From: Odontocerum albicorne
Lineage: Eukaryota > Arthropoda > Insecta > Trichoptera > Odontoceridae
DNA: 64,000 bases
NCBI GenBank assembly: GCA_949825065.1
Contig: OX463862.1
Coordinates: 18,779,118 to 18,843,117, forward strand
Reading direction: 5' to 3'
Shown: positions 53,865 through 62,934 of the stretch, one piece after another
Position numbering within the stretch: the stretch's first letter is position 1
How the letters are laid out: each line of letters begins with the position of its first letter
The notes under the pieces: model-generated
Seen by the model: the letters and a program-made list of their open reading frames with translations, nothing else
Told to the model about the DNA's origin: nothing
Database searches by the model: none
Translations under genes and position numbers: made by a program

Positions 53865-54330
53865 GGCAGAGATGACTAAGCTCCATAATTTTCTATTACG
53901 ACACACACACGTTTCGCCTCTTCCACATTTTATACACCATTTCATATAAATCCAACGAGTCTCTTACTTCTTACGTTTCATTATTTTAAAATTTAATTTT
54001 CTTGATCCAACCACACTTTCCTTGGTCTTCCACTACAAATCGTTACACTCACATTTGTACAGCATATTAATTTTCTTAGTCTTTCTTTCCATTTACCCAA
54101 ACCATCTCAGAGCCCTCTTCTTCATCTAACTCAACAAAACAGTATAAAGTTCACTATTATCCAGAATCCCTTAATTTCATATTCTGTCATACATTGTCAC
54201 CCCATGCACGCTTCGATTTGCATGTTTTTTTTTTTCATTTCCACAATATTAATTCGGTTATTTTTAGTCTTTTCCACGTCCACATTTCACTCCCATACAT
54301 AAAATATGGTACAAAAACCTGGTGTGGACA
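53865..54330 (-). pseudogene. Group F LINE, 3' half, minus strand
   Basis: In order: CTGCTGAGATAGGCAGAGAT, TTTCGCCTCTTCCACATTTT, TCTTACTTCTTACGTTTCAT, TGATCCAACCACACTTTCCT TGGTCTTCC, ACCCAAACCATCTCAGAGCC CTCTTCTTCATC, TTCATATTCTGTCATACATT and TCCACATTTCACTCCCATAC. Together these reverse the whole region from LLYG.E.W to LSAYP. No frame survives. Confidence 0.75.
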
Positions 54331-54559
54331 ATCACCTTAACAGATTTTGATACGGTCTTGTTCGAGTTTGTGTGTATCGTTTGTAAATAACATGCGTCAA
54401 TCATGAAATCAGTGGATTCGATTTACTTATGTTTCAAAAGCATACAAATCATTGTTAGGTGGGAATCTTTTCCTACGTTCATGCTAGAAAACATATATCT
54501 TTCAAAATATAAAATATAATGATGTCAATATATTGTTTTACAACCTATCGCTTAACAGT

Positions 54560-54660
54560 TCATATTACCTGGCGGGTTTATGGTCATATGGCAATATCTT
54601 ACAACCAGCAAGAAATATATTAGAAGGTCTTTAGTGAAAGCTTTAACTCGAAATCTATTA
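54560..54660 (-). mobile_element. SINE A body fragment
   Basis: TACCTGGCGGGTTTATGGTC ATATGGCAATATCTTACAAC CAGCAAGAAATATATTAGAA GG matches the body; a degraded head may continue to 54750. Spaces mark 20-base blocks. Confidence 0.6.
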
Positions 54661-54837
54661 AAAATAAAGCAGTGGAAAGTAGTTTCCACTGCAAGTGAAA
54701 TTAATTACCTCTGGACTGAATTCATTACATTAACTACTCCACAGAGGTATATGTTAAATATCAAAATATAAAACATAACTTACAACATATACACCTCCCA
54801 AAACATGATGCATGAAAATATCGATGAATTATATTTC

Positions 54838-55043
54838 ACTTTCATTGTGTACAAAACAACCTCGCGAATTTATTGCCATATGACAATCTCTTTCGACCAA
54901 CCAGAAATACAATATATTACAGTAGCCTAAAGTAAAACAACTATGAACACAAGAACTACTTAAAAAAAACGGGTGTAATCGGGAATCGAACCCGAAACCA
55001 CTGAGTGGAAGATAATTGTCTTACCAACTAGACTATGGAAGTG
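54838..55043 (-). mobile_element. SINE A with well-kept tRNA-like head
   Basis: Minus strand head: ACTTCCATAGTCTAGTTGGT AAGACAATTATCTTCC, then GTGGTTTCGGGTTCGATTCC CG, a near-perfect B-box stem-loop. Body reversed: AACCTCGCGAATTTATTGCC ATATGACAATCTC, ACCAACCAGAAATAC. Confidence 0.8.
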
Positions 55044-55049
55044 GTCAAA

Positions 55050-55860
55050 GGAACAGTTAAAATTGAAGGTTTATCCCTAGGGATTGCGCATGTTTAGGGT
55101 CTGATTCCTGCGGTTGTTGGTAATTATTAAGAGACTTTACCTTCCGAACAAGCCTTTTCTAGTCGCCTCTAGGGAAGAAAAGTTCTTATTTTGGGGGATG
55201 CATCAAAGGCGCCGACCGTATCTGTAGGGTGAACATAATAAATATGATGATGTTGATTGTTACGAATTATTTTTTCTTATTTGTCTGTTCTCCTGCAAGT
55301 TCTCCTGAAAATTTACAAGTTCTCCTGAAAATAATTCCGAATTCTCAGGTATCGATTCAGATAACCAAGATTCAACAAAAGCATGGTTTTCGATATTTTA
55401 AGAATTTCAGTAATTTGTCGTGTCGTAGAACGCTGGTTATTATTAATCAAACTCTTATTTGATCGTTGTCATCGATAATCGACCTTGGGTAATCGAATAC
55501 TACCATCCATAAGCCTTTGGTGCAATTTTGCGTTTGATTTTTAACTTAAAATACGATTTTTTTTCCCGAAAAATTAAATATGTAATTTTGATAATATTTT
55601 AAACGGGTGAAAAATATATTTTGCTAACACAAAATTATCGGATTAGGGTAAGTGATTTGTTAACGTCAGTTGTTATAAGCAGAATAAAGAAATTAATCTT
55701 TAGATTGTTTAAACATGAGAATACATTCTGAAAGTGGAATTAAATTTAAAAACTTTGTTTACTTCTTCAATTTTAATTAATATATCCCTGAAATGAATAC
55801 TCATTACCCGTGGCCAGTATATTAGAAGGTACAACACAAAGTGCTGGATTAGAGTAATTG
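55050..55860. other. Unassigned DNA
   Basis: 55050-55225 is less AT-rich (CTAGTCGCCTCTAGGGAAGA, GGCGCCGACCG) and may be an old element. A short frame from 55229 begins with a hydrophobic stretch but has no family match I know. Confidence 0.35.
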
Positions 55861-55864
55861 ACGT

Positions 55865-55935
55865 TACTGGGCATCGTAGTCGAGGATCCCCTCACCATTC
55901 CAACGTCAATTCTATTGAAAAGTGAAGCTGGACCA
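55865..55935. repeat. Repeat G copy
   Basis: CTGGGCATCGTAGTCGAGGA TCCCCTCACCATTCCAACGT CAATT, matching 30.3 kb and 15.0 kb. Confidence 0.7.
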
Positions 55936-56162
55936 TGGCGTTTATGTTTCATTCCTTCCTTTCTCGTCTTTAATTCAGCCACCGGCCACACTGCTGTACT
56001 GGATCCGATGGCATACAGAAGTGAGACGATCAGAGCACACTGCAATGTATTTTTTTAATTCTAGCTAGTATTTGAAGGTATAGAGATACCTAGGTCAAAG
56101 GTATTCTTAAATCTTCGAATACTAGGCAGAAAAATGCCACTGTCAGTCGAGAGAAGTAACTG

Positions 56163-56235
56163 AGCGTGGGGTTCAAACCGGCGATCTTCCGCACAGAAGT
56201 CTAATGCGTTATCGTGCGGCCATGCATCTCCGTAT
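56163..56235 (-). repeat. tRNA-like SINE head of a second type
   Basis: Minus strand: GGCCGCACGATAACGCATTA, GACTTCTGTGCGGAAGATCG CCGGTTTGAACCCCACGC. A B-box (GGTTTGAACC) is preceded at tRNA distance by a GGCCG..CGATAA A-box-like region. It differs from SINE A and is the only copy seen. Confidence 0.4.
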
Positions 56236-56239
56236 TACT

Positions 56240-56560
56240 CCGTAGAGTAGTAGACGTTGATGCCTTTCCAAGGTGACTTTGTAAGAAAGTTAGTAATAGG
56301 CCTTTCGTGTTGCATACAGAGCAAGAAGCATCAATACTTGAAGCATATCTGCGTCTGCATTCTCTATTGGGTCCCTAATAATTAGCAACAGTTTGACACC
56401 ATTTGGCTCGATCTTCATACTTATTCACTGCATACAGAGCTCTCATGTTTTTGAAAGATTCATGGAGTTTGTCCTTAAATCTCTTACATTGCGCGCCGTG
56501 CCTTCTGCCGTCCATCAGCTCACCGAAGAAGATATTTCTTGTAAGTTTGTAATTGAAACG
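56240..56560 (-). pseudogene. Group J LINE, C-terminal fragment
   Basis: Minus strand: LQEIFFFGELMDGRRHGAQC, KRFKDKLHESFKNMRALYAV, then EDRAKWCQTVANY*GPNREC and RRRYASSIDASCSVC. It parallels the plus-strand fragment at 3.2-3.5 kb. Frames are mostly kept; one stop. Confidence 0.75.
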
Positions 56561-56906
56561 ATTGTCTTAAATTACAAAAAAAATTAAATAAACTACTACA
56601 ATGGTGTACGACGAACAAATAGCACTTAAACCTGAGTAAATATTAGTCTATTAATTTTATATACAATAAACAAAAATCTAATTTGGTACTAGCATTCGCT
56701 AATATATTATACATTAAAATGTTCTGTAAGAGACCTAGGAATTATATGTGATGAAACACTATCATTTATATAACACGTGAAAAAAATCCCTCGGTAGAGT
56801 TAAAAAAAATGGTATTTGTACTAGACAGGGGTGTGAACTATATAACCAAACAAACACAGGCAAATACGCAACACAAGATATTCGATACTACGGAAGTTTG
56901 TTTTTC

Positions 56907-57112
56907 TCAAACTTCATTATTTACTCTATGGTACCATCGAATCTCATTATTTACTCTATGGTACCATCGAATATTATTTTTTACTCTATGGTATCATCAA
57001 ATCTCATTATTTACTCTAGGGTACCATCTAATTTCATTATATATTCTATGGTACCATCGAACCTCATTATTTACTGTAAGGTACCATCGAATCTCATTAT
57101 TTGCCTGAAGTA
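56907..57112. repeat. Minisatellite, 30-bp unit x ~7
   Basis: Unit TCATTATTTACTCTATGGTA CCATCGAATC. The unit length is divisible by three, so a 10-residue repeat (NLIIYSMVPS) stays open; not considered a gene. Each unit holds the palindrome GGTACC. Confidence 0.93.
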
Positions 57113-57119
57113 TAACTGG

Positions 57120-57815
57120 TGATATTTTTCGAGTGCTTTAATGCCTTATATGTAGAGAACCCACTATTTGCATCGTATCCATATATCAGAGATGTTTTGA
57201 TTGCAATTTTATACTTATGCTACAAACTCAGACAAACACTTTTAAATGTCATATCACTAATATATTATCTCTTTGAGCATTTCAACACGCACCGTGTTCT
57301 TCTCATATGAGCCAGTTAAACTCTAGCAAACAGTTAAAAACCAGTTAAACAAAGTCAAGTTTTATGTTTAATTCAGTGTATTATGTTTTTAATAAAGTGA
57401 AGCCTAAACTATTTGCACAGAGTTCTGAAAGACTTACAAAATATTTATTAACAAATACTTCATAAACTTTGTAGACATAATAAAGTTACTTCAAAGGCAA
57501 TGAGTTACGTTGTTCTATTTTTCAGTATTATATTATGTATAATATAGTAAGATTTTATAATTTATTTGTTTAAATTTTCATTTTACAGTGTATAACATTG
57601 GTAGGTTTATTGACAAGTTGCTTCCAACCCCCCATACAAATGTTTAAAAAAGTTTTTAGTCATGGGGGGGTGGGTGTTAATATTATTATTGTAATAAAAA
57701 AAACTGTGTAATAAAAAAATAACAAAATAAGTTTTGAAAAACTAATACAATTTTCAAATGTCATCGATGTTCATCATAAGGGAGAGGGCATTGGAAAAAA
57801 TGGTGATGGAAAACA
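57120..57815. other. Unassigned AT-rich DNA
   Basis: Nothing recognised. Confidence 0.3.
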
Positions 57816-57819
57816 CTGT

Positions 57820-58006
57820 ACTGTATTACAATTTTGTTGTATACAGTATAACAATCTCTTCCAACTTACCAACAAGATGTTTAAGAGGCCTTAAGTAAAA
57901 ACCTGTCTGGAATCCTTTTTAAAAAAATCTGTTTACCAGCGGGGTTTTTAATCCACCACCTCCGAGTTGAAATACAGGCGTCTTACCAACTGGGCCACTG
58001 TAGGAA
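57820..58006 (-). mobile_element. SINE A, near full-length
   Basis: Minus strand: CCTACAGTGGCCCAGTTGGT AAGACGCCTGTATTTCAACT CGGAGGTGGTGG, ATTCCAGACAGGTTTTTACT TAAGGCCTC, TGTTGGTAAGTTGGAAGAGA TTG, TTATACTGTATACAACAAAA TTGTAATACAG. The A-box TGGCCCAGTTGG is well kept. Confidence 0.85.
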
Positions 58007-58009
58007 GGT

Positions 58010-58650
58010 GTAATGTTTTTTAATTCATTTTTTGATGCAGCGATCGTTATAGTCTTATATAACTCGGTAACTGGTTCCAGAGCTTAACAACATGAAAAAC
58101 GAAGAGCTGGAAAAGAAAATAAAAGGTAATTTATGCTGGAGCGTAACATGCATTCGAAATCCGAAACATATGACCAGTATCAACAAGATATGAGGGGCGG
58201 CGGAACAGCCAAGGAAGTGACAATACTTGAATTTTTTTATGGTATATCACATTTTACCAGTAGGTTAATTCTTTATTAAACGTTTAAGAAAATCAAAAAA
58301 GGTTTTTCGTACCATTTCATTTTATATAATCCAGATCAATGAATTTCATTATTCCTGTTTTTTTTTATACATATACGCCCTAAGGGCTTTCAAAAAAGGC
58401 TAATATATACAACAAATAAATAAAATAAGAACAAAGGAAATAAAACAACGATAAATTATTGCATTCTTCAAAAGATAGAGTTTTATGCATAATTATATGG
58501 AAAAATATACAAACAAACAAAATGTCAGACAATTTCCTTGAAAAACTAATATCAACAATATTATACAATATAAAAAACAAAGTACAAAAATAAACGTCTT
58601 CAGTAAGGAAATAAAAAAAACAGGCAATTTTAAAATGAAATAAAAAAAAC
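58010..58650. other. Unassigned AT-rich DNA
   Basis: No element recognised; a hydrophobic minus-strand frame reflects A-rich plus-strand sequence. Confidence 0.3.
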
Positions 58651-58654
58651 AGTT

Positions 58655-58940
58655 CGATCTCACCTCCACACACGCTGTTATGATGGTCCAAATAAGTCCT
58701 CCAGATTCAACGAAGGGAGCCCCGTTAAGACCGAGAGTGCTACCACCGAGCATGTCCTATAAGCCTTCGCGATAGCCAACAGCGCCCCCGTTGACCGTCA
58801 ATCAGCATCCTCCTGGCATCTGAGACCCAACTTCTATGTGCCCAGCACCTGGCTACATAGCACACAATTCCCAAGAATACCGCTATAGTAGAGTTCACTA
58901 GTGCGGAACGGAAGGCCTCATATAGGCTTCGCCAAGCGCG
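58655..58940 (-). pseudogene. R1/jockey-group non-LTR reverse transcriptase, C-terminal relic
   Basis: The minus strand reads LFRAWRSLYEAFRSALVNST and later, with a frame change, ALAIAKAYRTC-like text, LGLNGAPFVESGGLIW. This is the ....IAR.YRT.S..AL.VL.G.PP....... region that follows the catalytic core in R1, LOA and related clades. The fragment is markedly richer in G+C than its surroundings. Two or more shifts. Confidence 0.6.
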
Positions 58941-58992
58941 AAACAGTTTGAAAAGCCAAAAAACAGTAAATATACAATATAATATTTAACAT

Positions 58993-59162
58993 ATTGTAAT
59001 TTGTTTTATCAAACAAGGTCTTGTTTGTGCTCCCTGATAATGAAGTGAAAGCCTTGAAACTGGTAGGGTTATACCGTAAAAAAGTGGAATAAACAGTGTT
59101 TGATAAAACAAATTACAATGTCTTTAAACCTTCACAATGTTAATGCCTTAACTATAAACAAT
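58993..59162 (+). mobile_element. Family C palindromic element with a collapsed left arm
   Basis: The left part keeps only ATTGTAATTTGTTTTATCAA AC and then jumps to AAGGTCTTGTTTGTGCTCCC; the right arm and the tail TCTTTAAACCTTCACAATGT TAATGCC are complete. ATATTTAACAT at 58982-58992 and ATATTTATCAT at 59163-59173 are an 11-bp direct repeat with one mismatch. Confidence 0.85.
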
Positions 59163-59199
59163 ATATTTATCATACATTCATTTATATCATTTAACGTGT

Positions 59200-59340
59200 C
59201 AGAATTGATGAATCAGACAAATTGAAGAGCGTGACCGAGATACATCATTGTCTTCAGCTCCAATCGTCGTTATAGGGATTTGTGGTCGAAAATCCCTTCA
59301 CGACTCCAACGTCAATCTTGAGTTGCTCTTCCACGTCGAT
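59200..59340. repeat. Repeat G, diverged copy
   Basis: CAGAATTGATGAATCAGACA AATTGAAGAGCGTGACCGAG, then TTATAGGGATTTGTGGTCGA AAATCCCTTCACGACTCCAA CGTCAATC. The same leader (GAATTGATGATTCGACCATA TTGAAAAATATGACCG) lies before the 15.0-kb copy. Confidence 0.6.
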
Positions 59341-59586
59341 CATGTGATATTCTGTGAGAAAAAAGGTCGATCCTAGATACACACTTCCTCCCGCAGATGT
59401 CACAGATATGTGGATCCTGCTGAGTTGCTTTCTGCGATCTTGTGTCGGAATGCTAACGCAAGGTCGCAGAAGATATTGGACCACGCGCTAAAGAGTATTT
59501 TTGTAGTTTTTAACCCAAAGGTTCGCCATTGGTGCTTAATCCGAAGGGATGATAACTGTATCCCAGTCTCGCTCTTCAAAATGTTC

Positions 59587-59740
59587 ATTGTATTGTATTG
59601 CATTGTATTACACTTTAGTTGTATACGATATAACCTGGCGGACCTTATTGCCATATTGTTAATCTCTTCCGAGCAACCTGAAAATGTTAGAGATCTTTTA
59701 AAAAAAAACTGGATTCCAATGGGATTTGAACATCAATTTA
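59587..59740 (-). mobile_element. SINE A, 5'-truncated
   Basis: The tail reads ATTGTATTGTATTGCATTGT ATTACAC (reversed). Body: ATAACCTGGCGGACCTTATT GCCATATTG, AATCTCTTCCGAGCAACCTG, ending at the B-box region GGATTCCAATGGGATTTGAA C. The rest of the head is absent, as expected for incomplete reverse transcription. Confidence 0.82.
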
Positions 59741-59759
59741 AATGTATTAAGGGGTAGTT

Positions 59760-60185
59760 GACGAATAAATTAATTAATTTTAAATAAAAAAAAATTACAA
59801 ATATTTAAACTTATATTCTATTTTTGACACACACTGTACAAGTATATTTCCAAATGAAGTTACTAATCAAAAGCAGATATTTATAAACTTAACCCCTCGA
59901 TATTCGTACATAGTTACTTTGAAGGCCTTTGAAAGTTTTCTCAAGGATTTGCTAACTCGAAAATATAATATAACCGCCAATCTCTGTGATGAGTTAGCTG
60001 TTTATTGTTGTAAAGGCCAAAGGCACTAACTTTAACTATTTCATTTTCAGTTAACTTATTTGAAAATTAAAATGACGAACTCAATTATACGAGTATGTCT
60101 CAATGGCGGTACGTTGTTAATATAATATTTATTATTAATTAAGTAGAACAATTTGTACAAATGAGCTATTTATATTACAAAATTG
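59760..60185. other. Unassigned AT-rich DNA
   Basis: TACGAGTA at 60088-60095 is the only notable item. Confidence 0.3.
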
Positions 60186-60189
60186 ATAG

Positions 60190-60372
60190 CTTTTTTGGTT
60201 ATTAATTTTGCAGAGCTGTTTATTTATTATGGCTTTTGAAAGTACAGCACGTACGAGTATAAGAGAGTGAATGGTGTCTTGACTAAATCGTTGAATATTT
60301 AAACAGAGGTTAAGCAAGGATGCGTTATATCAACCTGGTTGTTCAATATTTATATAGATTCATGTATGGAAC
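60190..60372 (+). pseudogene. Group F LINE, reverse transcriptase core fragment
   Basis: YSTYEYKRVNGVLTKS and then EVKQGCVISTWLFNIYIDSC M match the RVNG........GV.QGC..SP.LFN...D motif (finger/palm region before the catalytic YxDD). It is the only piece of the catalytic domain of F in the window and is cut at about 60372 by Tigger sequence. Confidence 0.8.
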
Positions 60373-60828
60373 TACATGGTTCGAGAAATTTAAGAGAAGA
60401 ACCGGCATCCACAGCGTTGTGAGGCACGGTGAAGCAGCAAGCTCCGACACAAAGGCAGCAGAGAGCTTCATCAACGACTATAAGAAGCTCGTAGATTCTG
60501 AGGGTTACCGGATTTTACTTCTAGTAAAAAATAATTAATTATTTGTCATAAATTCATAAATAAAAAACTAGTTGTTTCGATTTTTTTATTGTTTTTTGCA
60601 AATAGAAATCACATTCCGGGTTGTTACGCTCCTTAACAATTTATAAGTATGTAATTTTATTTGAATAAATGTTAAAAATAAAAAAAAAATGGAGTATTTT
60701 TTTCGACATGGAACGCATTATCGTATTTTATATTGATTTATATGGGAAAAATTGGTTCGCTTAACGAGCGTTTCACATAACGAGTAAGATTCTGGAACGA
60801 ATTATTCTCGTTATGAGAGGTTCTACTG
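60373..60828 (+). mobile_element. Tigger/pogo-type transposon relic with its 3' terminal repeat
   Basis: The frame continues WFEKFKRRTGIHSVVRHGEA, ASSDTKAAESFINDYKKLVD SEGY. This is the end of the CENP-B-type helix-turn-helix domain and the linker before the DDE domain in Tigger transposases (W...F..R.GI......GE..SAD...AE.F...F...). The catalytic domain is gone. The 3' end CTCGTTATGAGAGGTTCTAC TG at 60807-60828, followed by TA, is a pogo/Tigger terminal repeat (CAGTAGAACCTC read inward). The 5' terminal repeat is not seen. Confidence 0.82.
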
Positions 60829-60830
60829 TA

Positions 60831-61080
60831 TAGTGCAAATGTTTTTTGAAAGCTTGTCAGAGGAAAACCAAGAAAGTATGGTTGCATCAAATCAAAGTAT
60901 GGTTGCATCAAATCAATGATATTTTGAAAGAAGGAAACATAGAAAGTCAGAGAAATAGTAGAAGTTGTATAAGATGGTGTATGGATATGGTAGAGGTTAA
61001 GAATGTGAGTCAAGATAGAGAAGTCTGACGCTCTGTCCTATCTGCCTACCCCAACAGGGCAATGGCGTGATGGTATGTAT
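60831..61080 (+). pseudogene. Group F LINE, 3' end beyond the Tigger insertion
   Basis: GTGCAAATGTTTTTTGAAAG corresponds to the GTGCAAATGTGAGTGAAAGG of the 50.5-kb copy. Then KVWLHQINDILKEGNIESQR NSRSC, MDMVEVKNVSQDREV and TATCTGCCTACCCCAACAGG GCAATGGCGTGATGG. A 20-bp stretch (AAAGTATGGTTGCATCAAAT C) is duplicated in tandem at ~60873 and ~60894. Confidence 0.75.
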
Positions 61081-61137
61081 GATTTCAACGAGAAATTCCT
61101 TAAAGATGTTCAAATGTTTTTTATCAGCCTTTACAAG

Positions 61138-61515
61138 AAAACCATGTAGATAACATGTGTTAAAAGTAACAAAAACCATGTAAATAACACGTATTAAAAG
61201 TTACAAAAACCATGTAGACAACACGTGTTAAAAGTAACAAAAACCATGTACTCGTAGATAACATGTGATAAAAGTAACAAAAACCATGTAGATAACATGT
61301 GTTAAAAGTAACAAAAAACATGTAGATAATATGTGATAAAAGTTACAAAAACCATGTAGATAACATGTGTTAAAAGTAACAAAAACCATGTAGATATCAT
61401 GTGTTAAAAGTAACAAAAAACATGTAGATAATATGTGATAAAAGTTACAAAACCATGTAGATAACATGTGTTAAAAGTAACAAAAACCATGTAGATAACA
61501 TGTGTTAAAAGTAAC
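61138..61515. repeat. Minisatellite, 33-bp unit x ~11
   Basis: Unit AAAACCATGTAGATAACATG TGTTAAAAGTAAC, with the near-palindrome CATGTAGATAACATG. One unit at 61249-61256 carries an extra CTCGTA after CATGTA. Open minus-strand frames (TCYLHGFCNFY repeats) are a consequence of the 33-bp period. Confidence 0.93.
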
Positions 61516-61519
61516 AAAA

Positions 61520-62510
61520 TATAGGTTACTCCAATGTGTGGTTTGGTGGACATAAAGAAATGTAGATATTGTTGATATTTGAAGGATTCTCGTCCGATAT
61601 TTCCTCAACCGTAGGTGTTAACTAAGAAACTTGCGATTATTCTACTTTCATGCTATTTTCATTATACTTTTTGGAATTAAATTTACTTTACATTTGGTCG
61701 GTTTGTATAGGAGATATGTTTTTCTTTCTGTGTTGTACCCTTTACATGTGATAAGTGATTTCATACGACGTGTATTTTTTTATATTTTACCTTTTATTTA
61801 GTATATGTTGCTATGGTTTGTAAAGGTCAATTAAGTGTTATATCTCCTTCTTCGTCGTGACCTCGATGCTCAGGAACATGACCCACAAATTATTAAGCAC
61901 ATGTATGTATTTTTTTTTTTTAAATTGTGTGAGGGTCTCCCATTGCCTTCTGCATCGCAGTATATGTGAAAGGAATTGTACACATCTTGTATACATTGTG
62001 AGCCCTGCTACCAAAAAACAATATTTTGGGGTGTAGTACTAGGTCCTAGATTATATGCACACTTGTGGATGTTAAGTGGGAGCAGGAATGTCACAATAAT
62101 GTTTTAGCATAAACCAATGTGGATGAAGTTGGGAGGATTAAGAGAGAGGGTAAAGAGAACAAACACACGCAGAATAACCACCCTCTGTACTCCTTCACCA
62201 AGTTCTACCTACGGGGCCACACAGTTTGAGTATATATTTCCATAAATTATACTATTTGTCAATTATGTATACAAGTTTTGAACTCTTTTAGTACACAACT
62301 ATCGTGATCACTGTAGCGAGCAGATATTGCACCAGTCAAGTTGCAAAAGGATAAAATTCCCGAAGTAAATAATCAGACGAAGAAAGATCTCTACAGGGAA
62401 CAATCCCAAGATATACAATGAGATAACTTGTAACTTAGTTTTTTAACAAACTAATTCAAAACTTTAAAAAAATTAAAGTATTTTTGCAAATAACATCGTC
62501 TTAATATTTA
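61520..62510. other. Unassigned DNA
   Basis: 61930-62220 is less AT-rich but shows no motif I know (GGGTCTCCCATTGCCTTCTG, GTGAGCCCTGCTACC). No gene seen. Confidence 0.35.
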
Positions 62511-62513
62511 ATA

Positions 62514-62909
62514 CCGGGTGCGTTTTATGTTCCAGGCCGATTTTGTTTGGCCATCAATTTTATTTGGCTGTTTGTCAGTTAATATTTAACAATCGTGGAG
62601 AGTGGTTAATAACAATTTATTGTAAAGCATTTGATTTCGCAACAACGTGTTTAAAAAATTAAAACATTTTATTTAAATAATTGTTCAATTGTGAATACGC
62701 GAAGAAAATTGCGTGTTTTTTTTTTTTTGTTTTAAATCATGTGTCAACCTTTCAGCGTGTAATGAATAATTTTGAAAATTTGCATACACTGGAAGATAAA
62801 GCAAAATCTGGGCAACAACGTCGTCAACAATAAATATAAATTATAAAATTGTTTTTCATTTAAAAGTTATTTAAAAAAAACATCGGCCTGGAACATAAAA
62901 CGCACCCTG
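62514..62909 (+). mobile_element. Mariner-type MITE, 396 bp
   Basis: Ends CCGGGTGCGTTTTATGTTCC AGGCCGA (62514-62540) and the reverse complement with one mismatch (62883-62909) are flanked by TA at 62512-62513 and 62910-62911. Inside, near 62763-62830, NNFENLHTLEDKAKSGQQRR resembles the mariner linker F..G...LEDK.RSGRP, so this is a deletion derivative rather than an unrelated MITE. Its ends differ from the two other mariner types here. Confidence 0.9.
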
Positions 62910-62934
62910 TACTTTGATTTTTGTTATTATTAAA

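Noticed and set aside
54964..55043. Possible genuine tRNA gene
   Set aside because: The B-box arm is tRNA-like, but the sequence continues into the SINE A body and the acceptor stem does not close.
55858..56058. Overlapping frames on both strands around 55.8-56.06 kb as a small secreted protein
   Set aside because: The plus-strand frame runs through repeat G, which is dispersed in the window, and the minus-strand frame has no recognised family.
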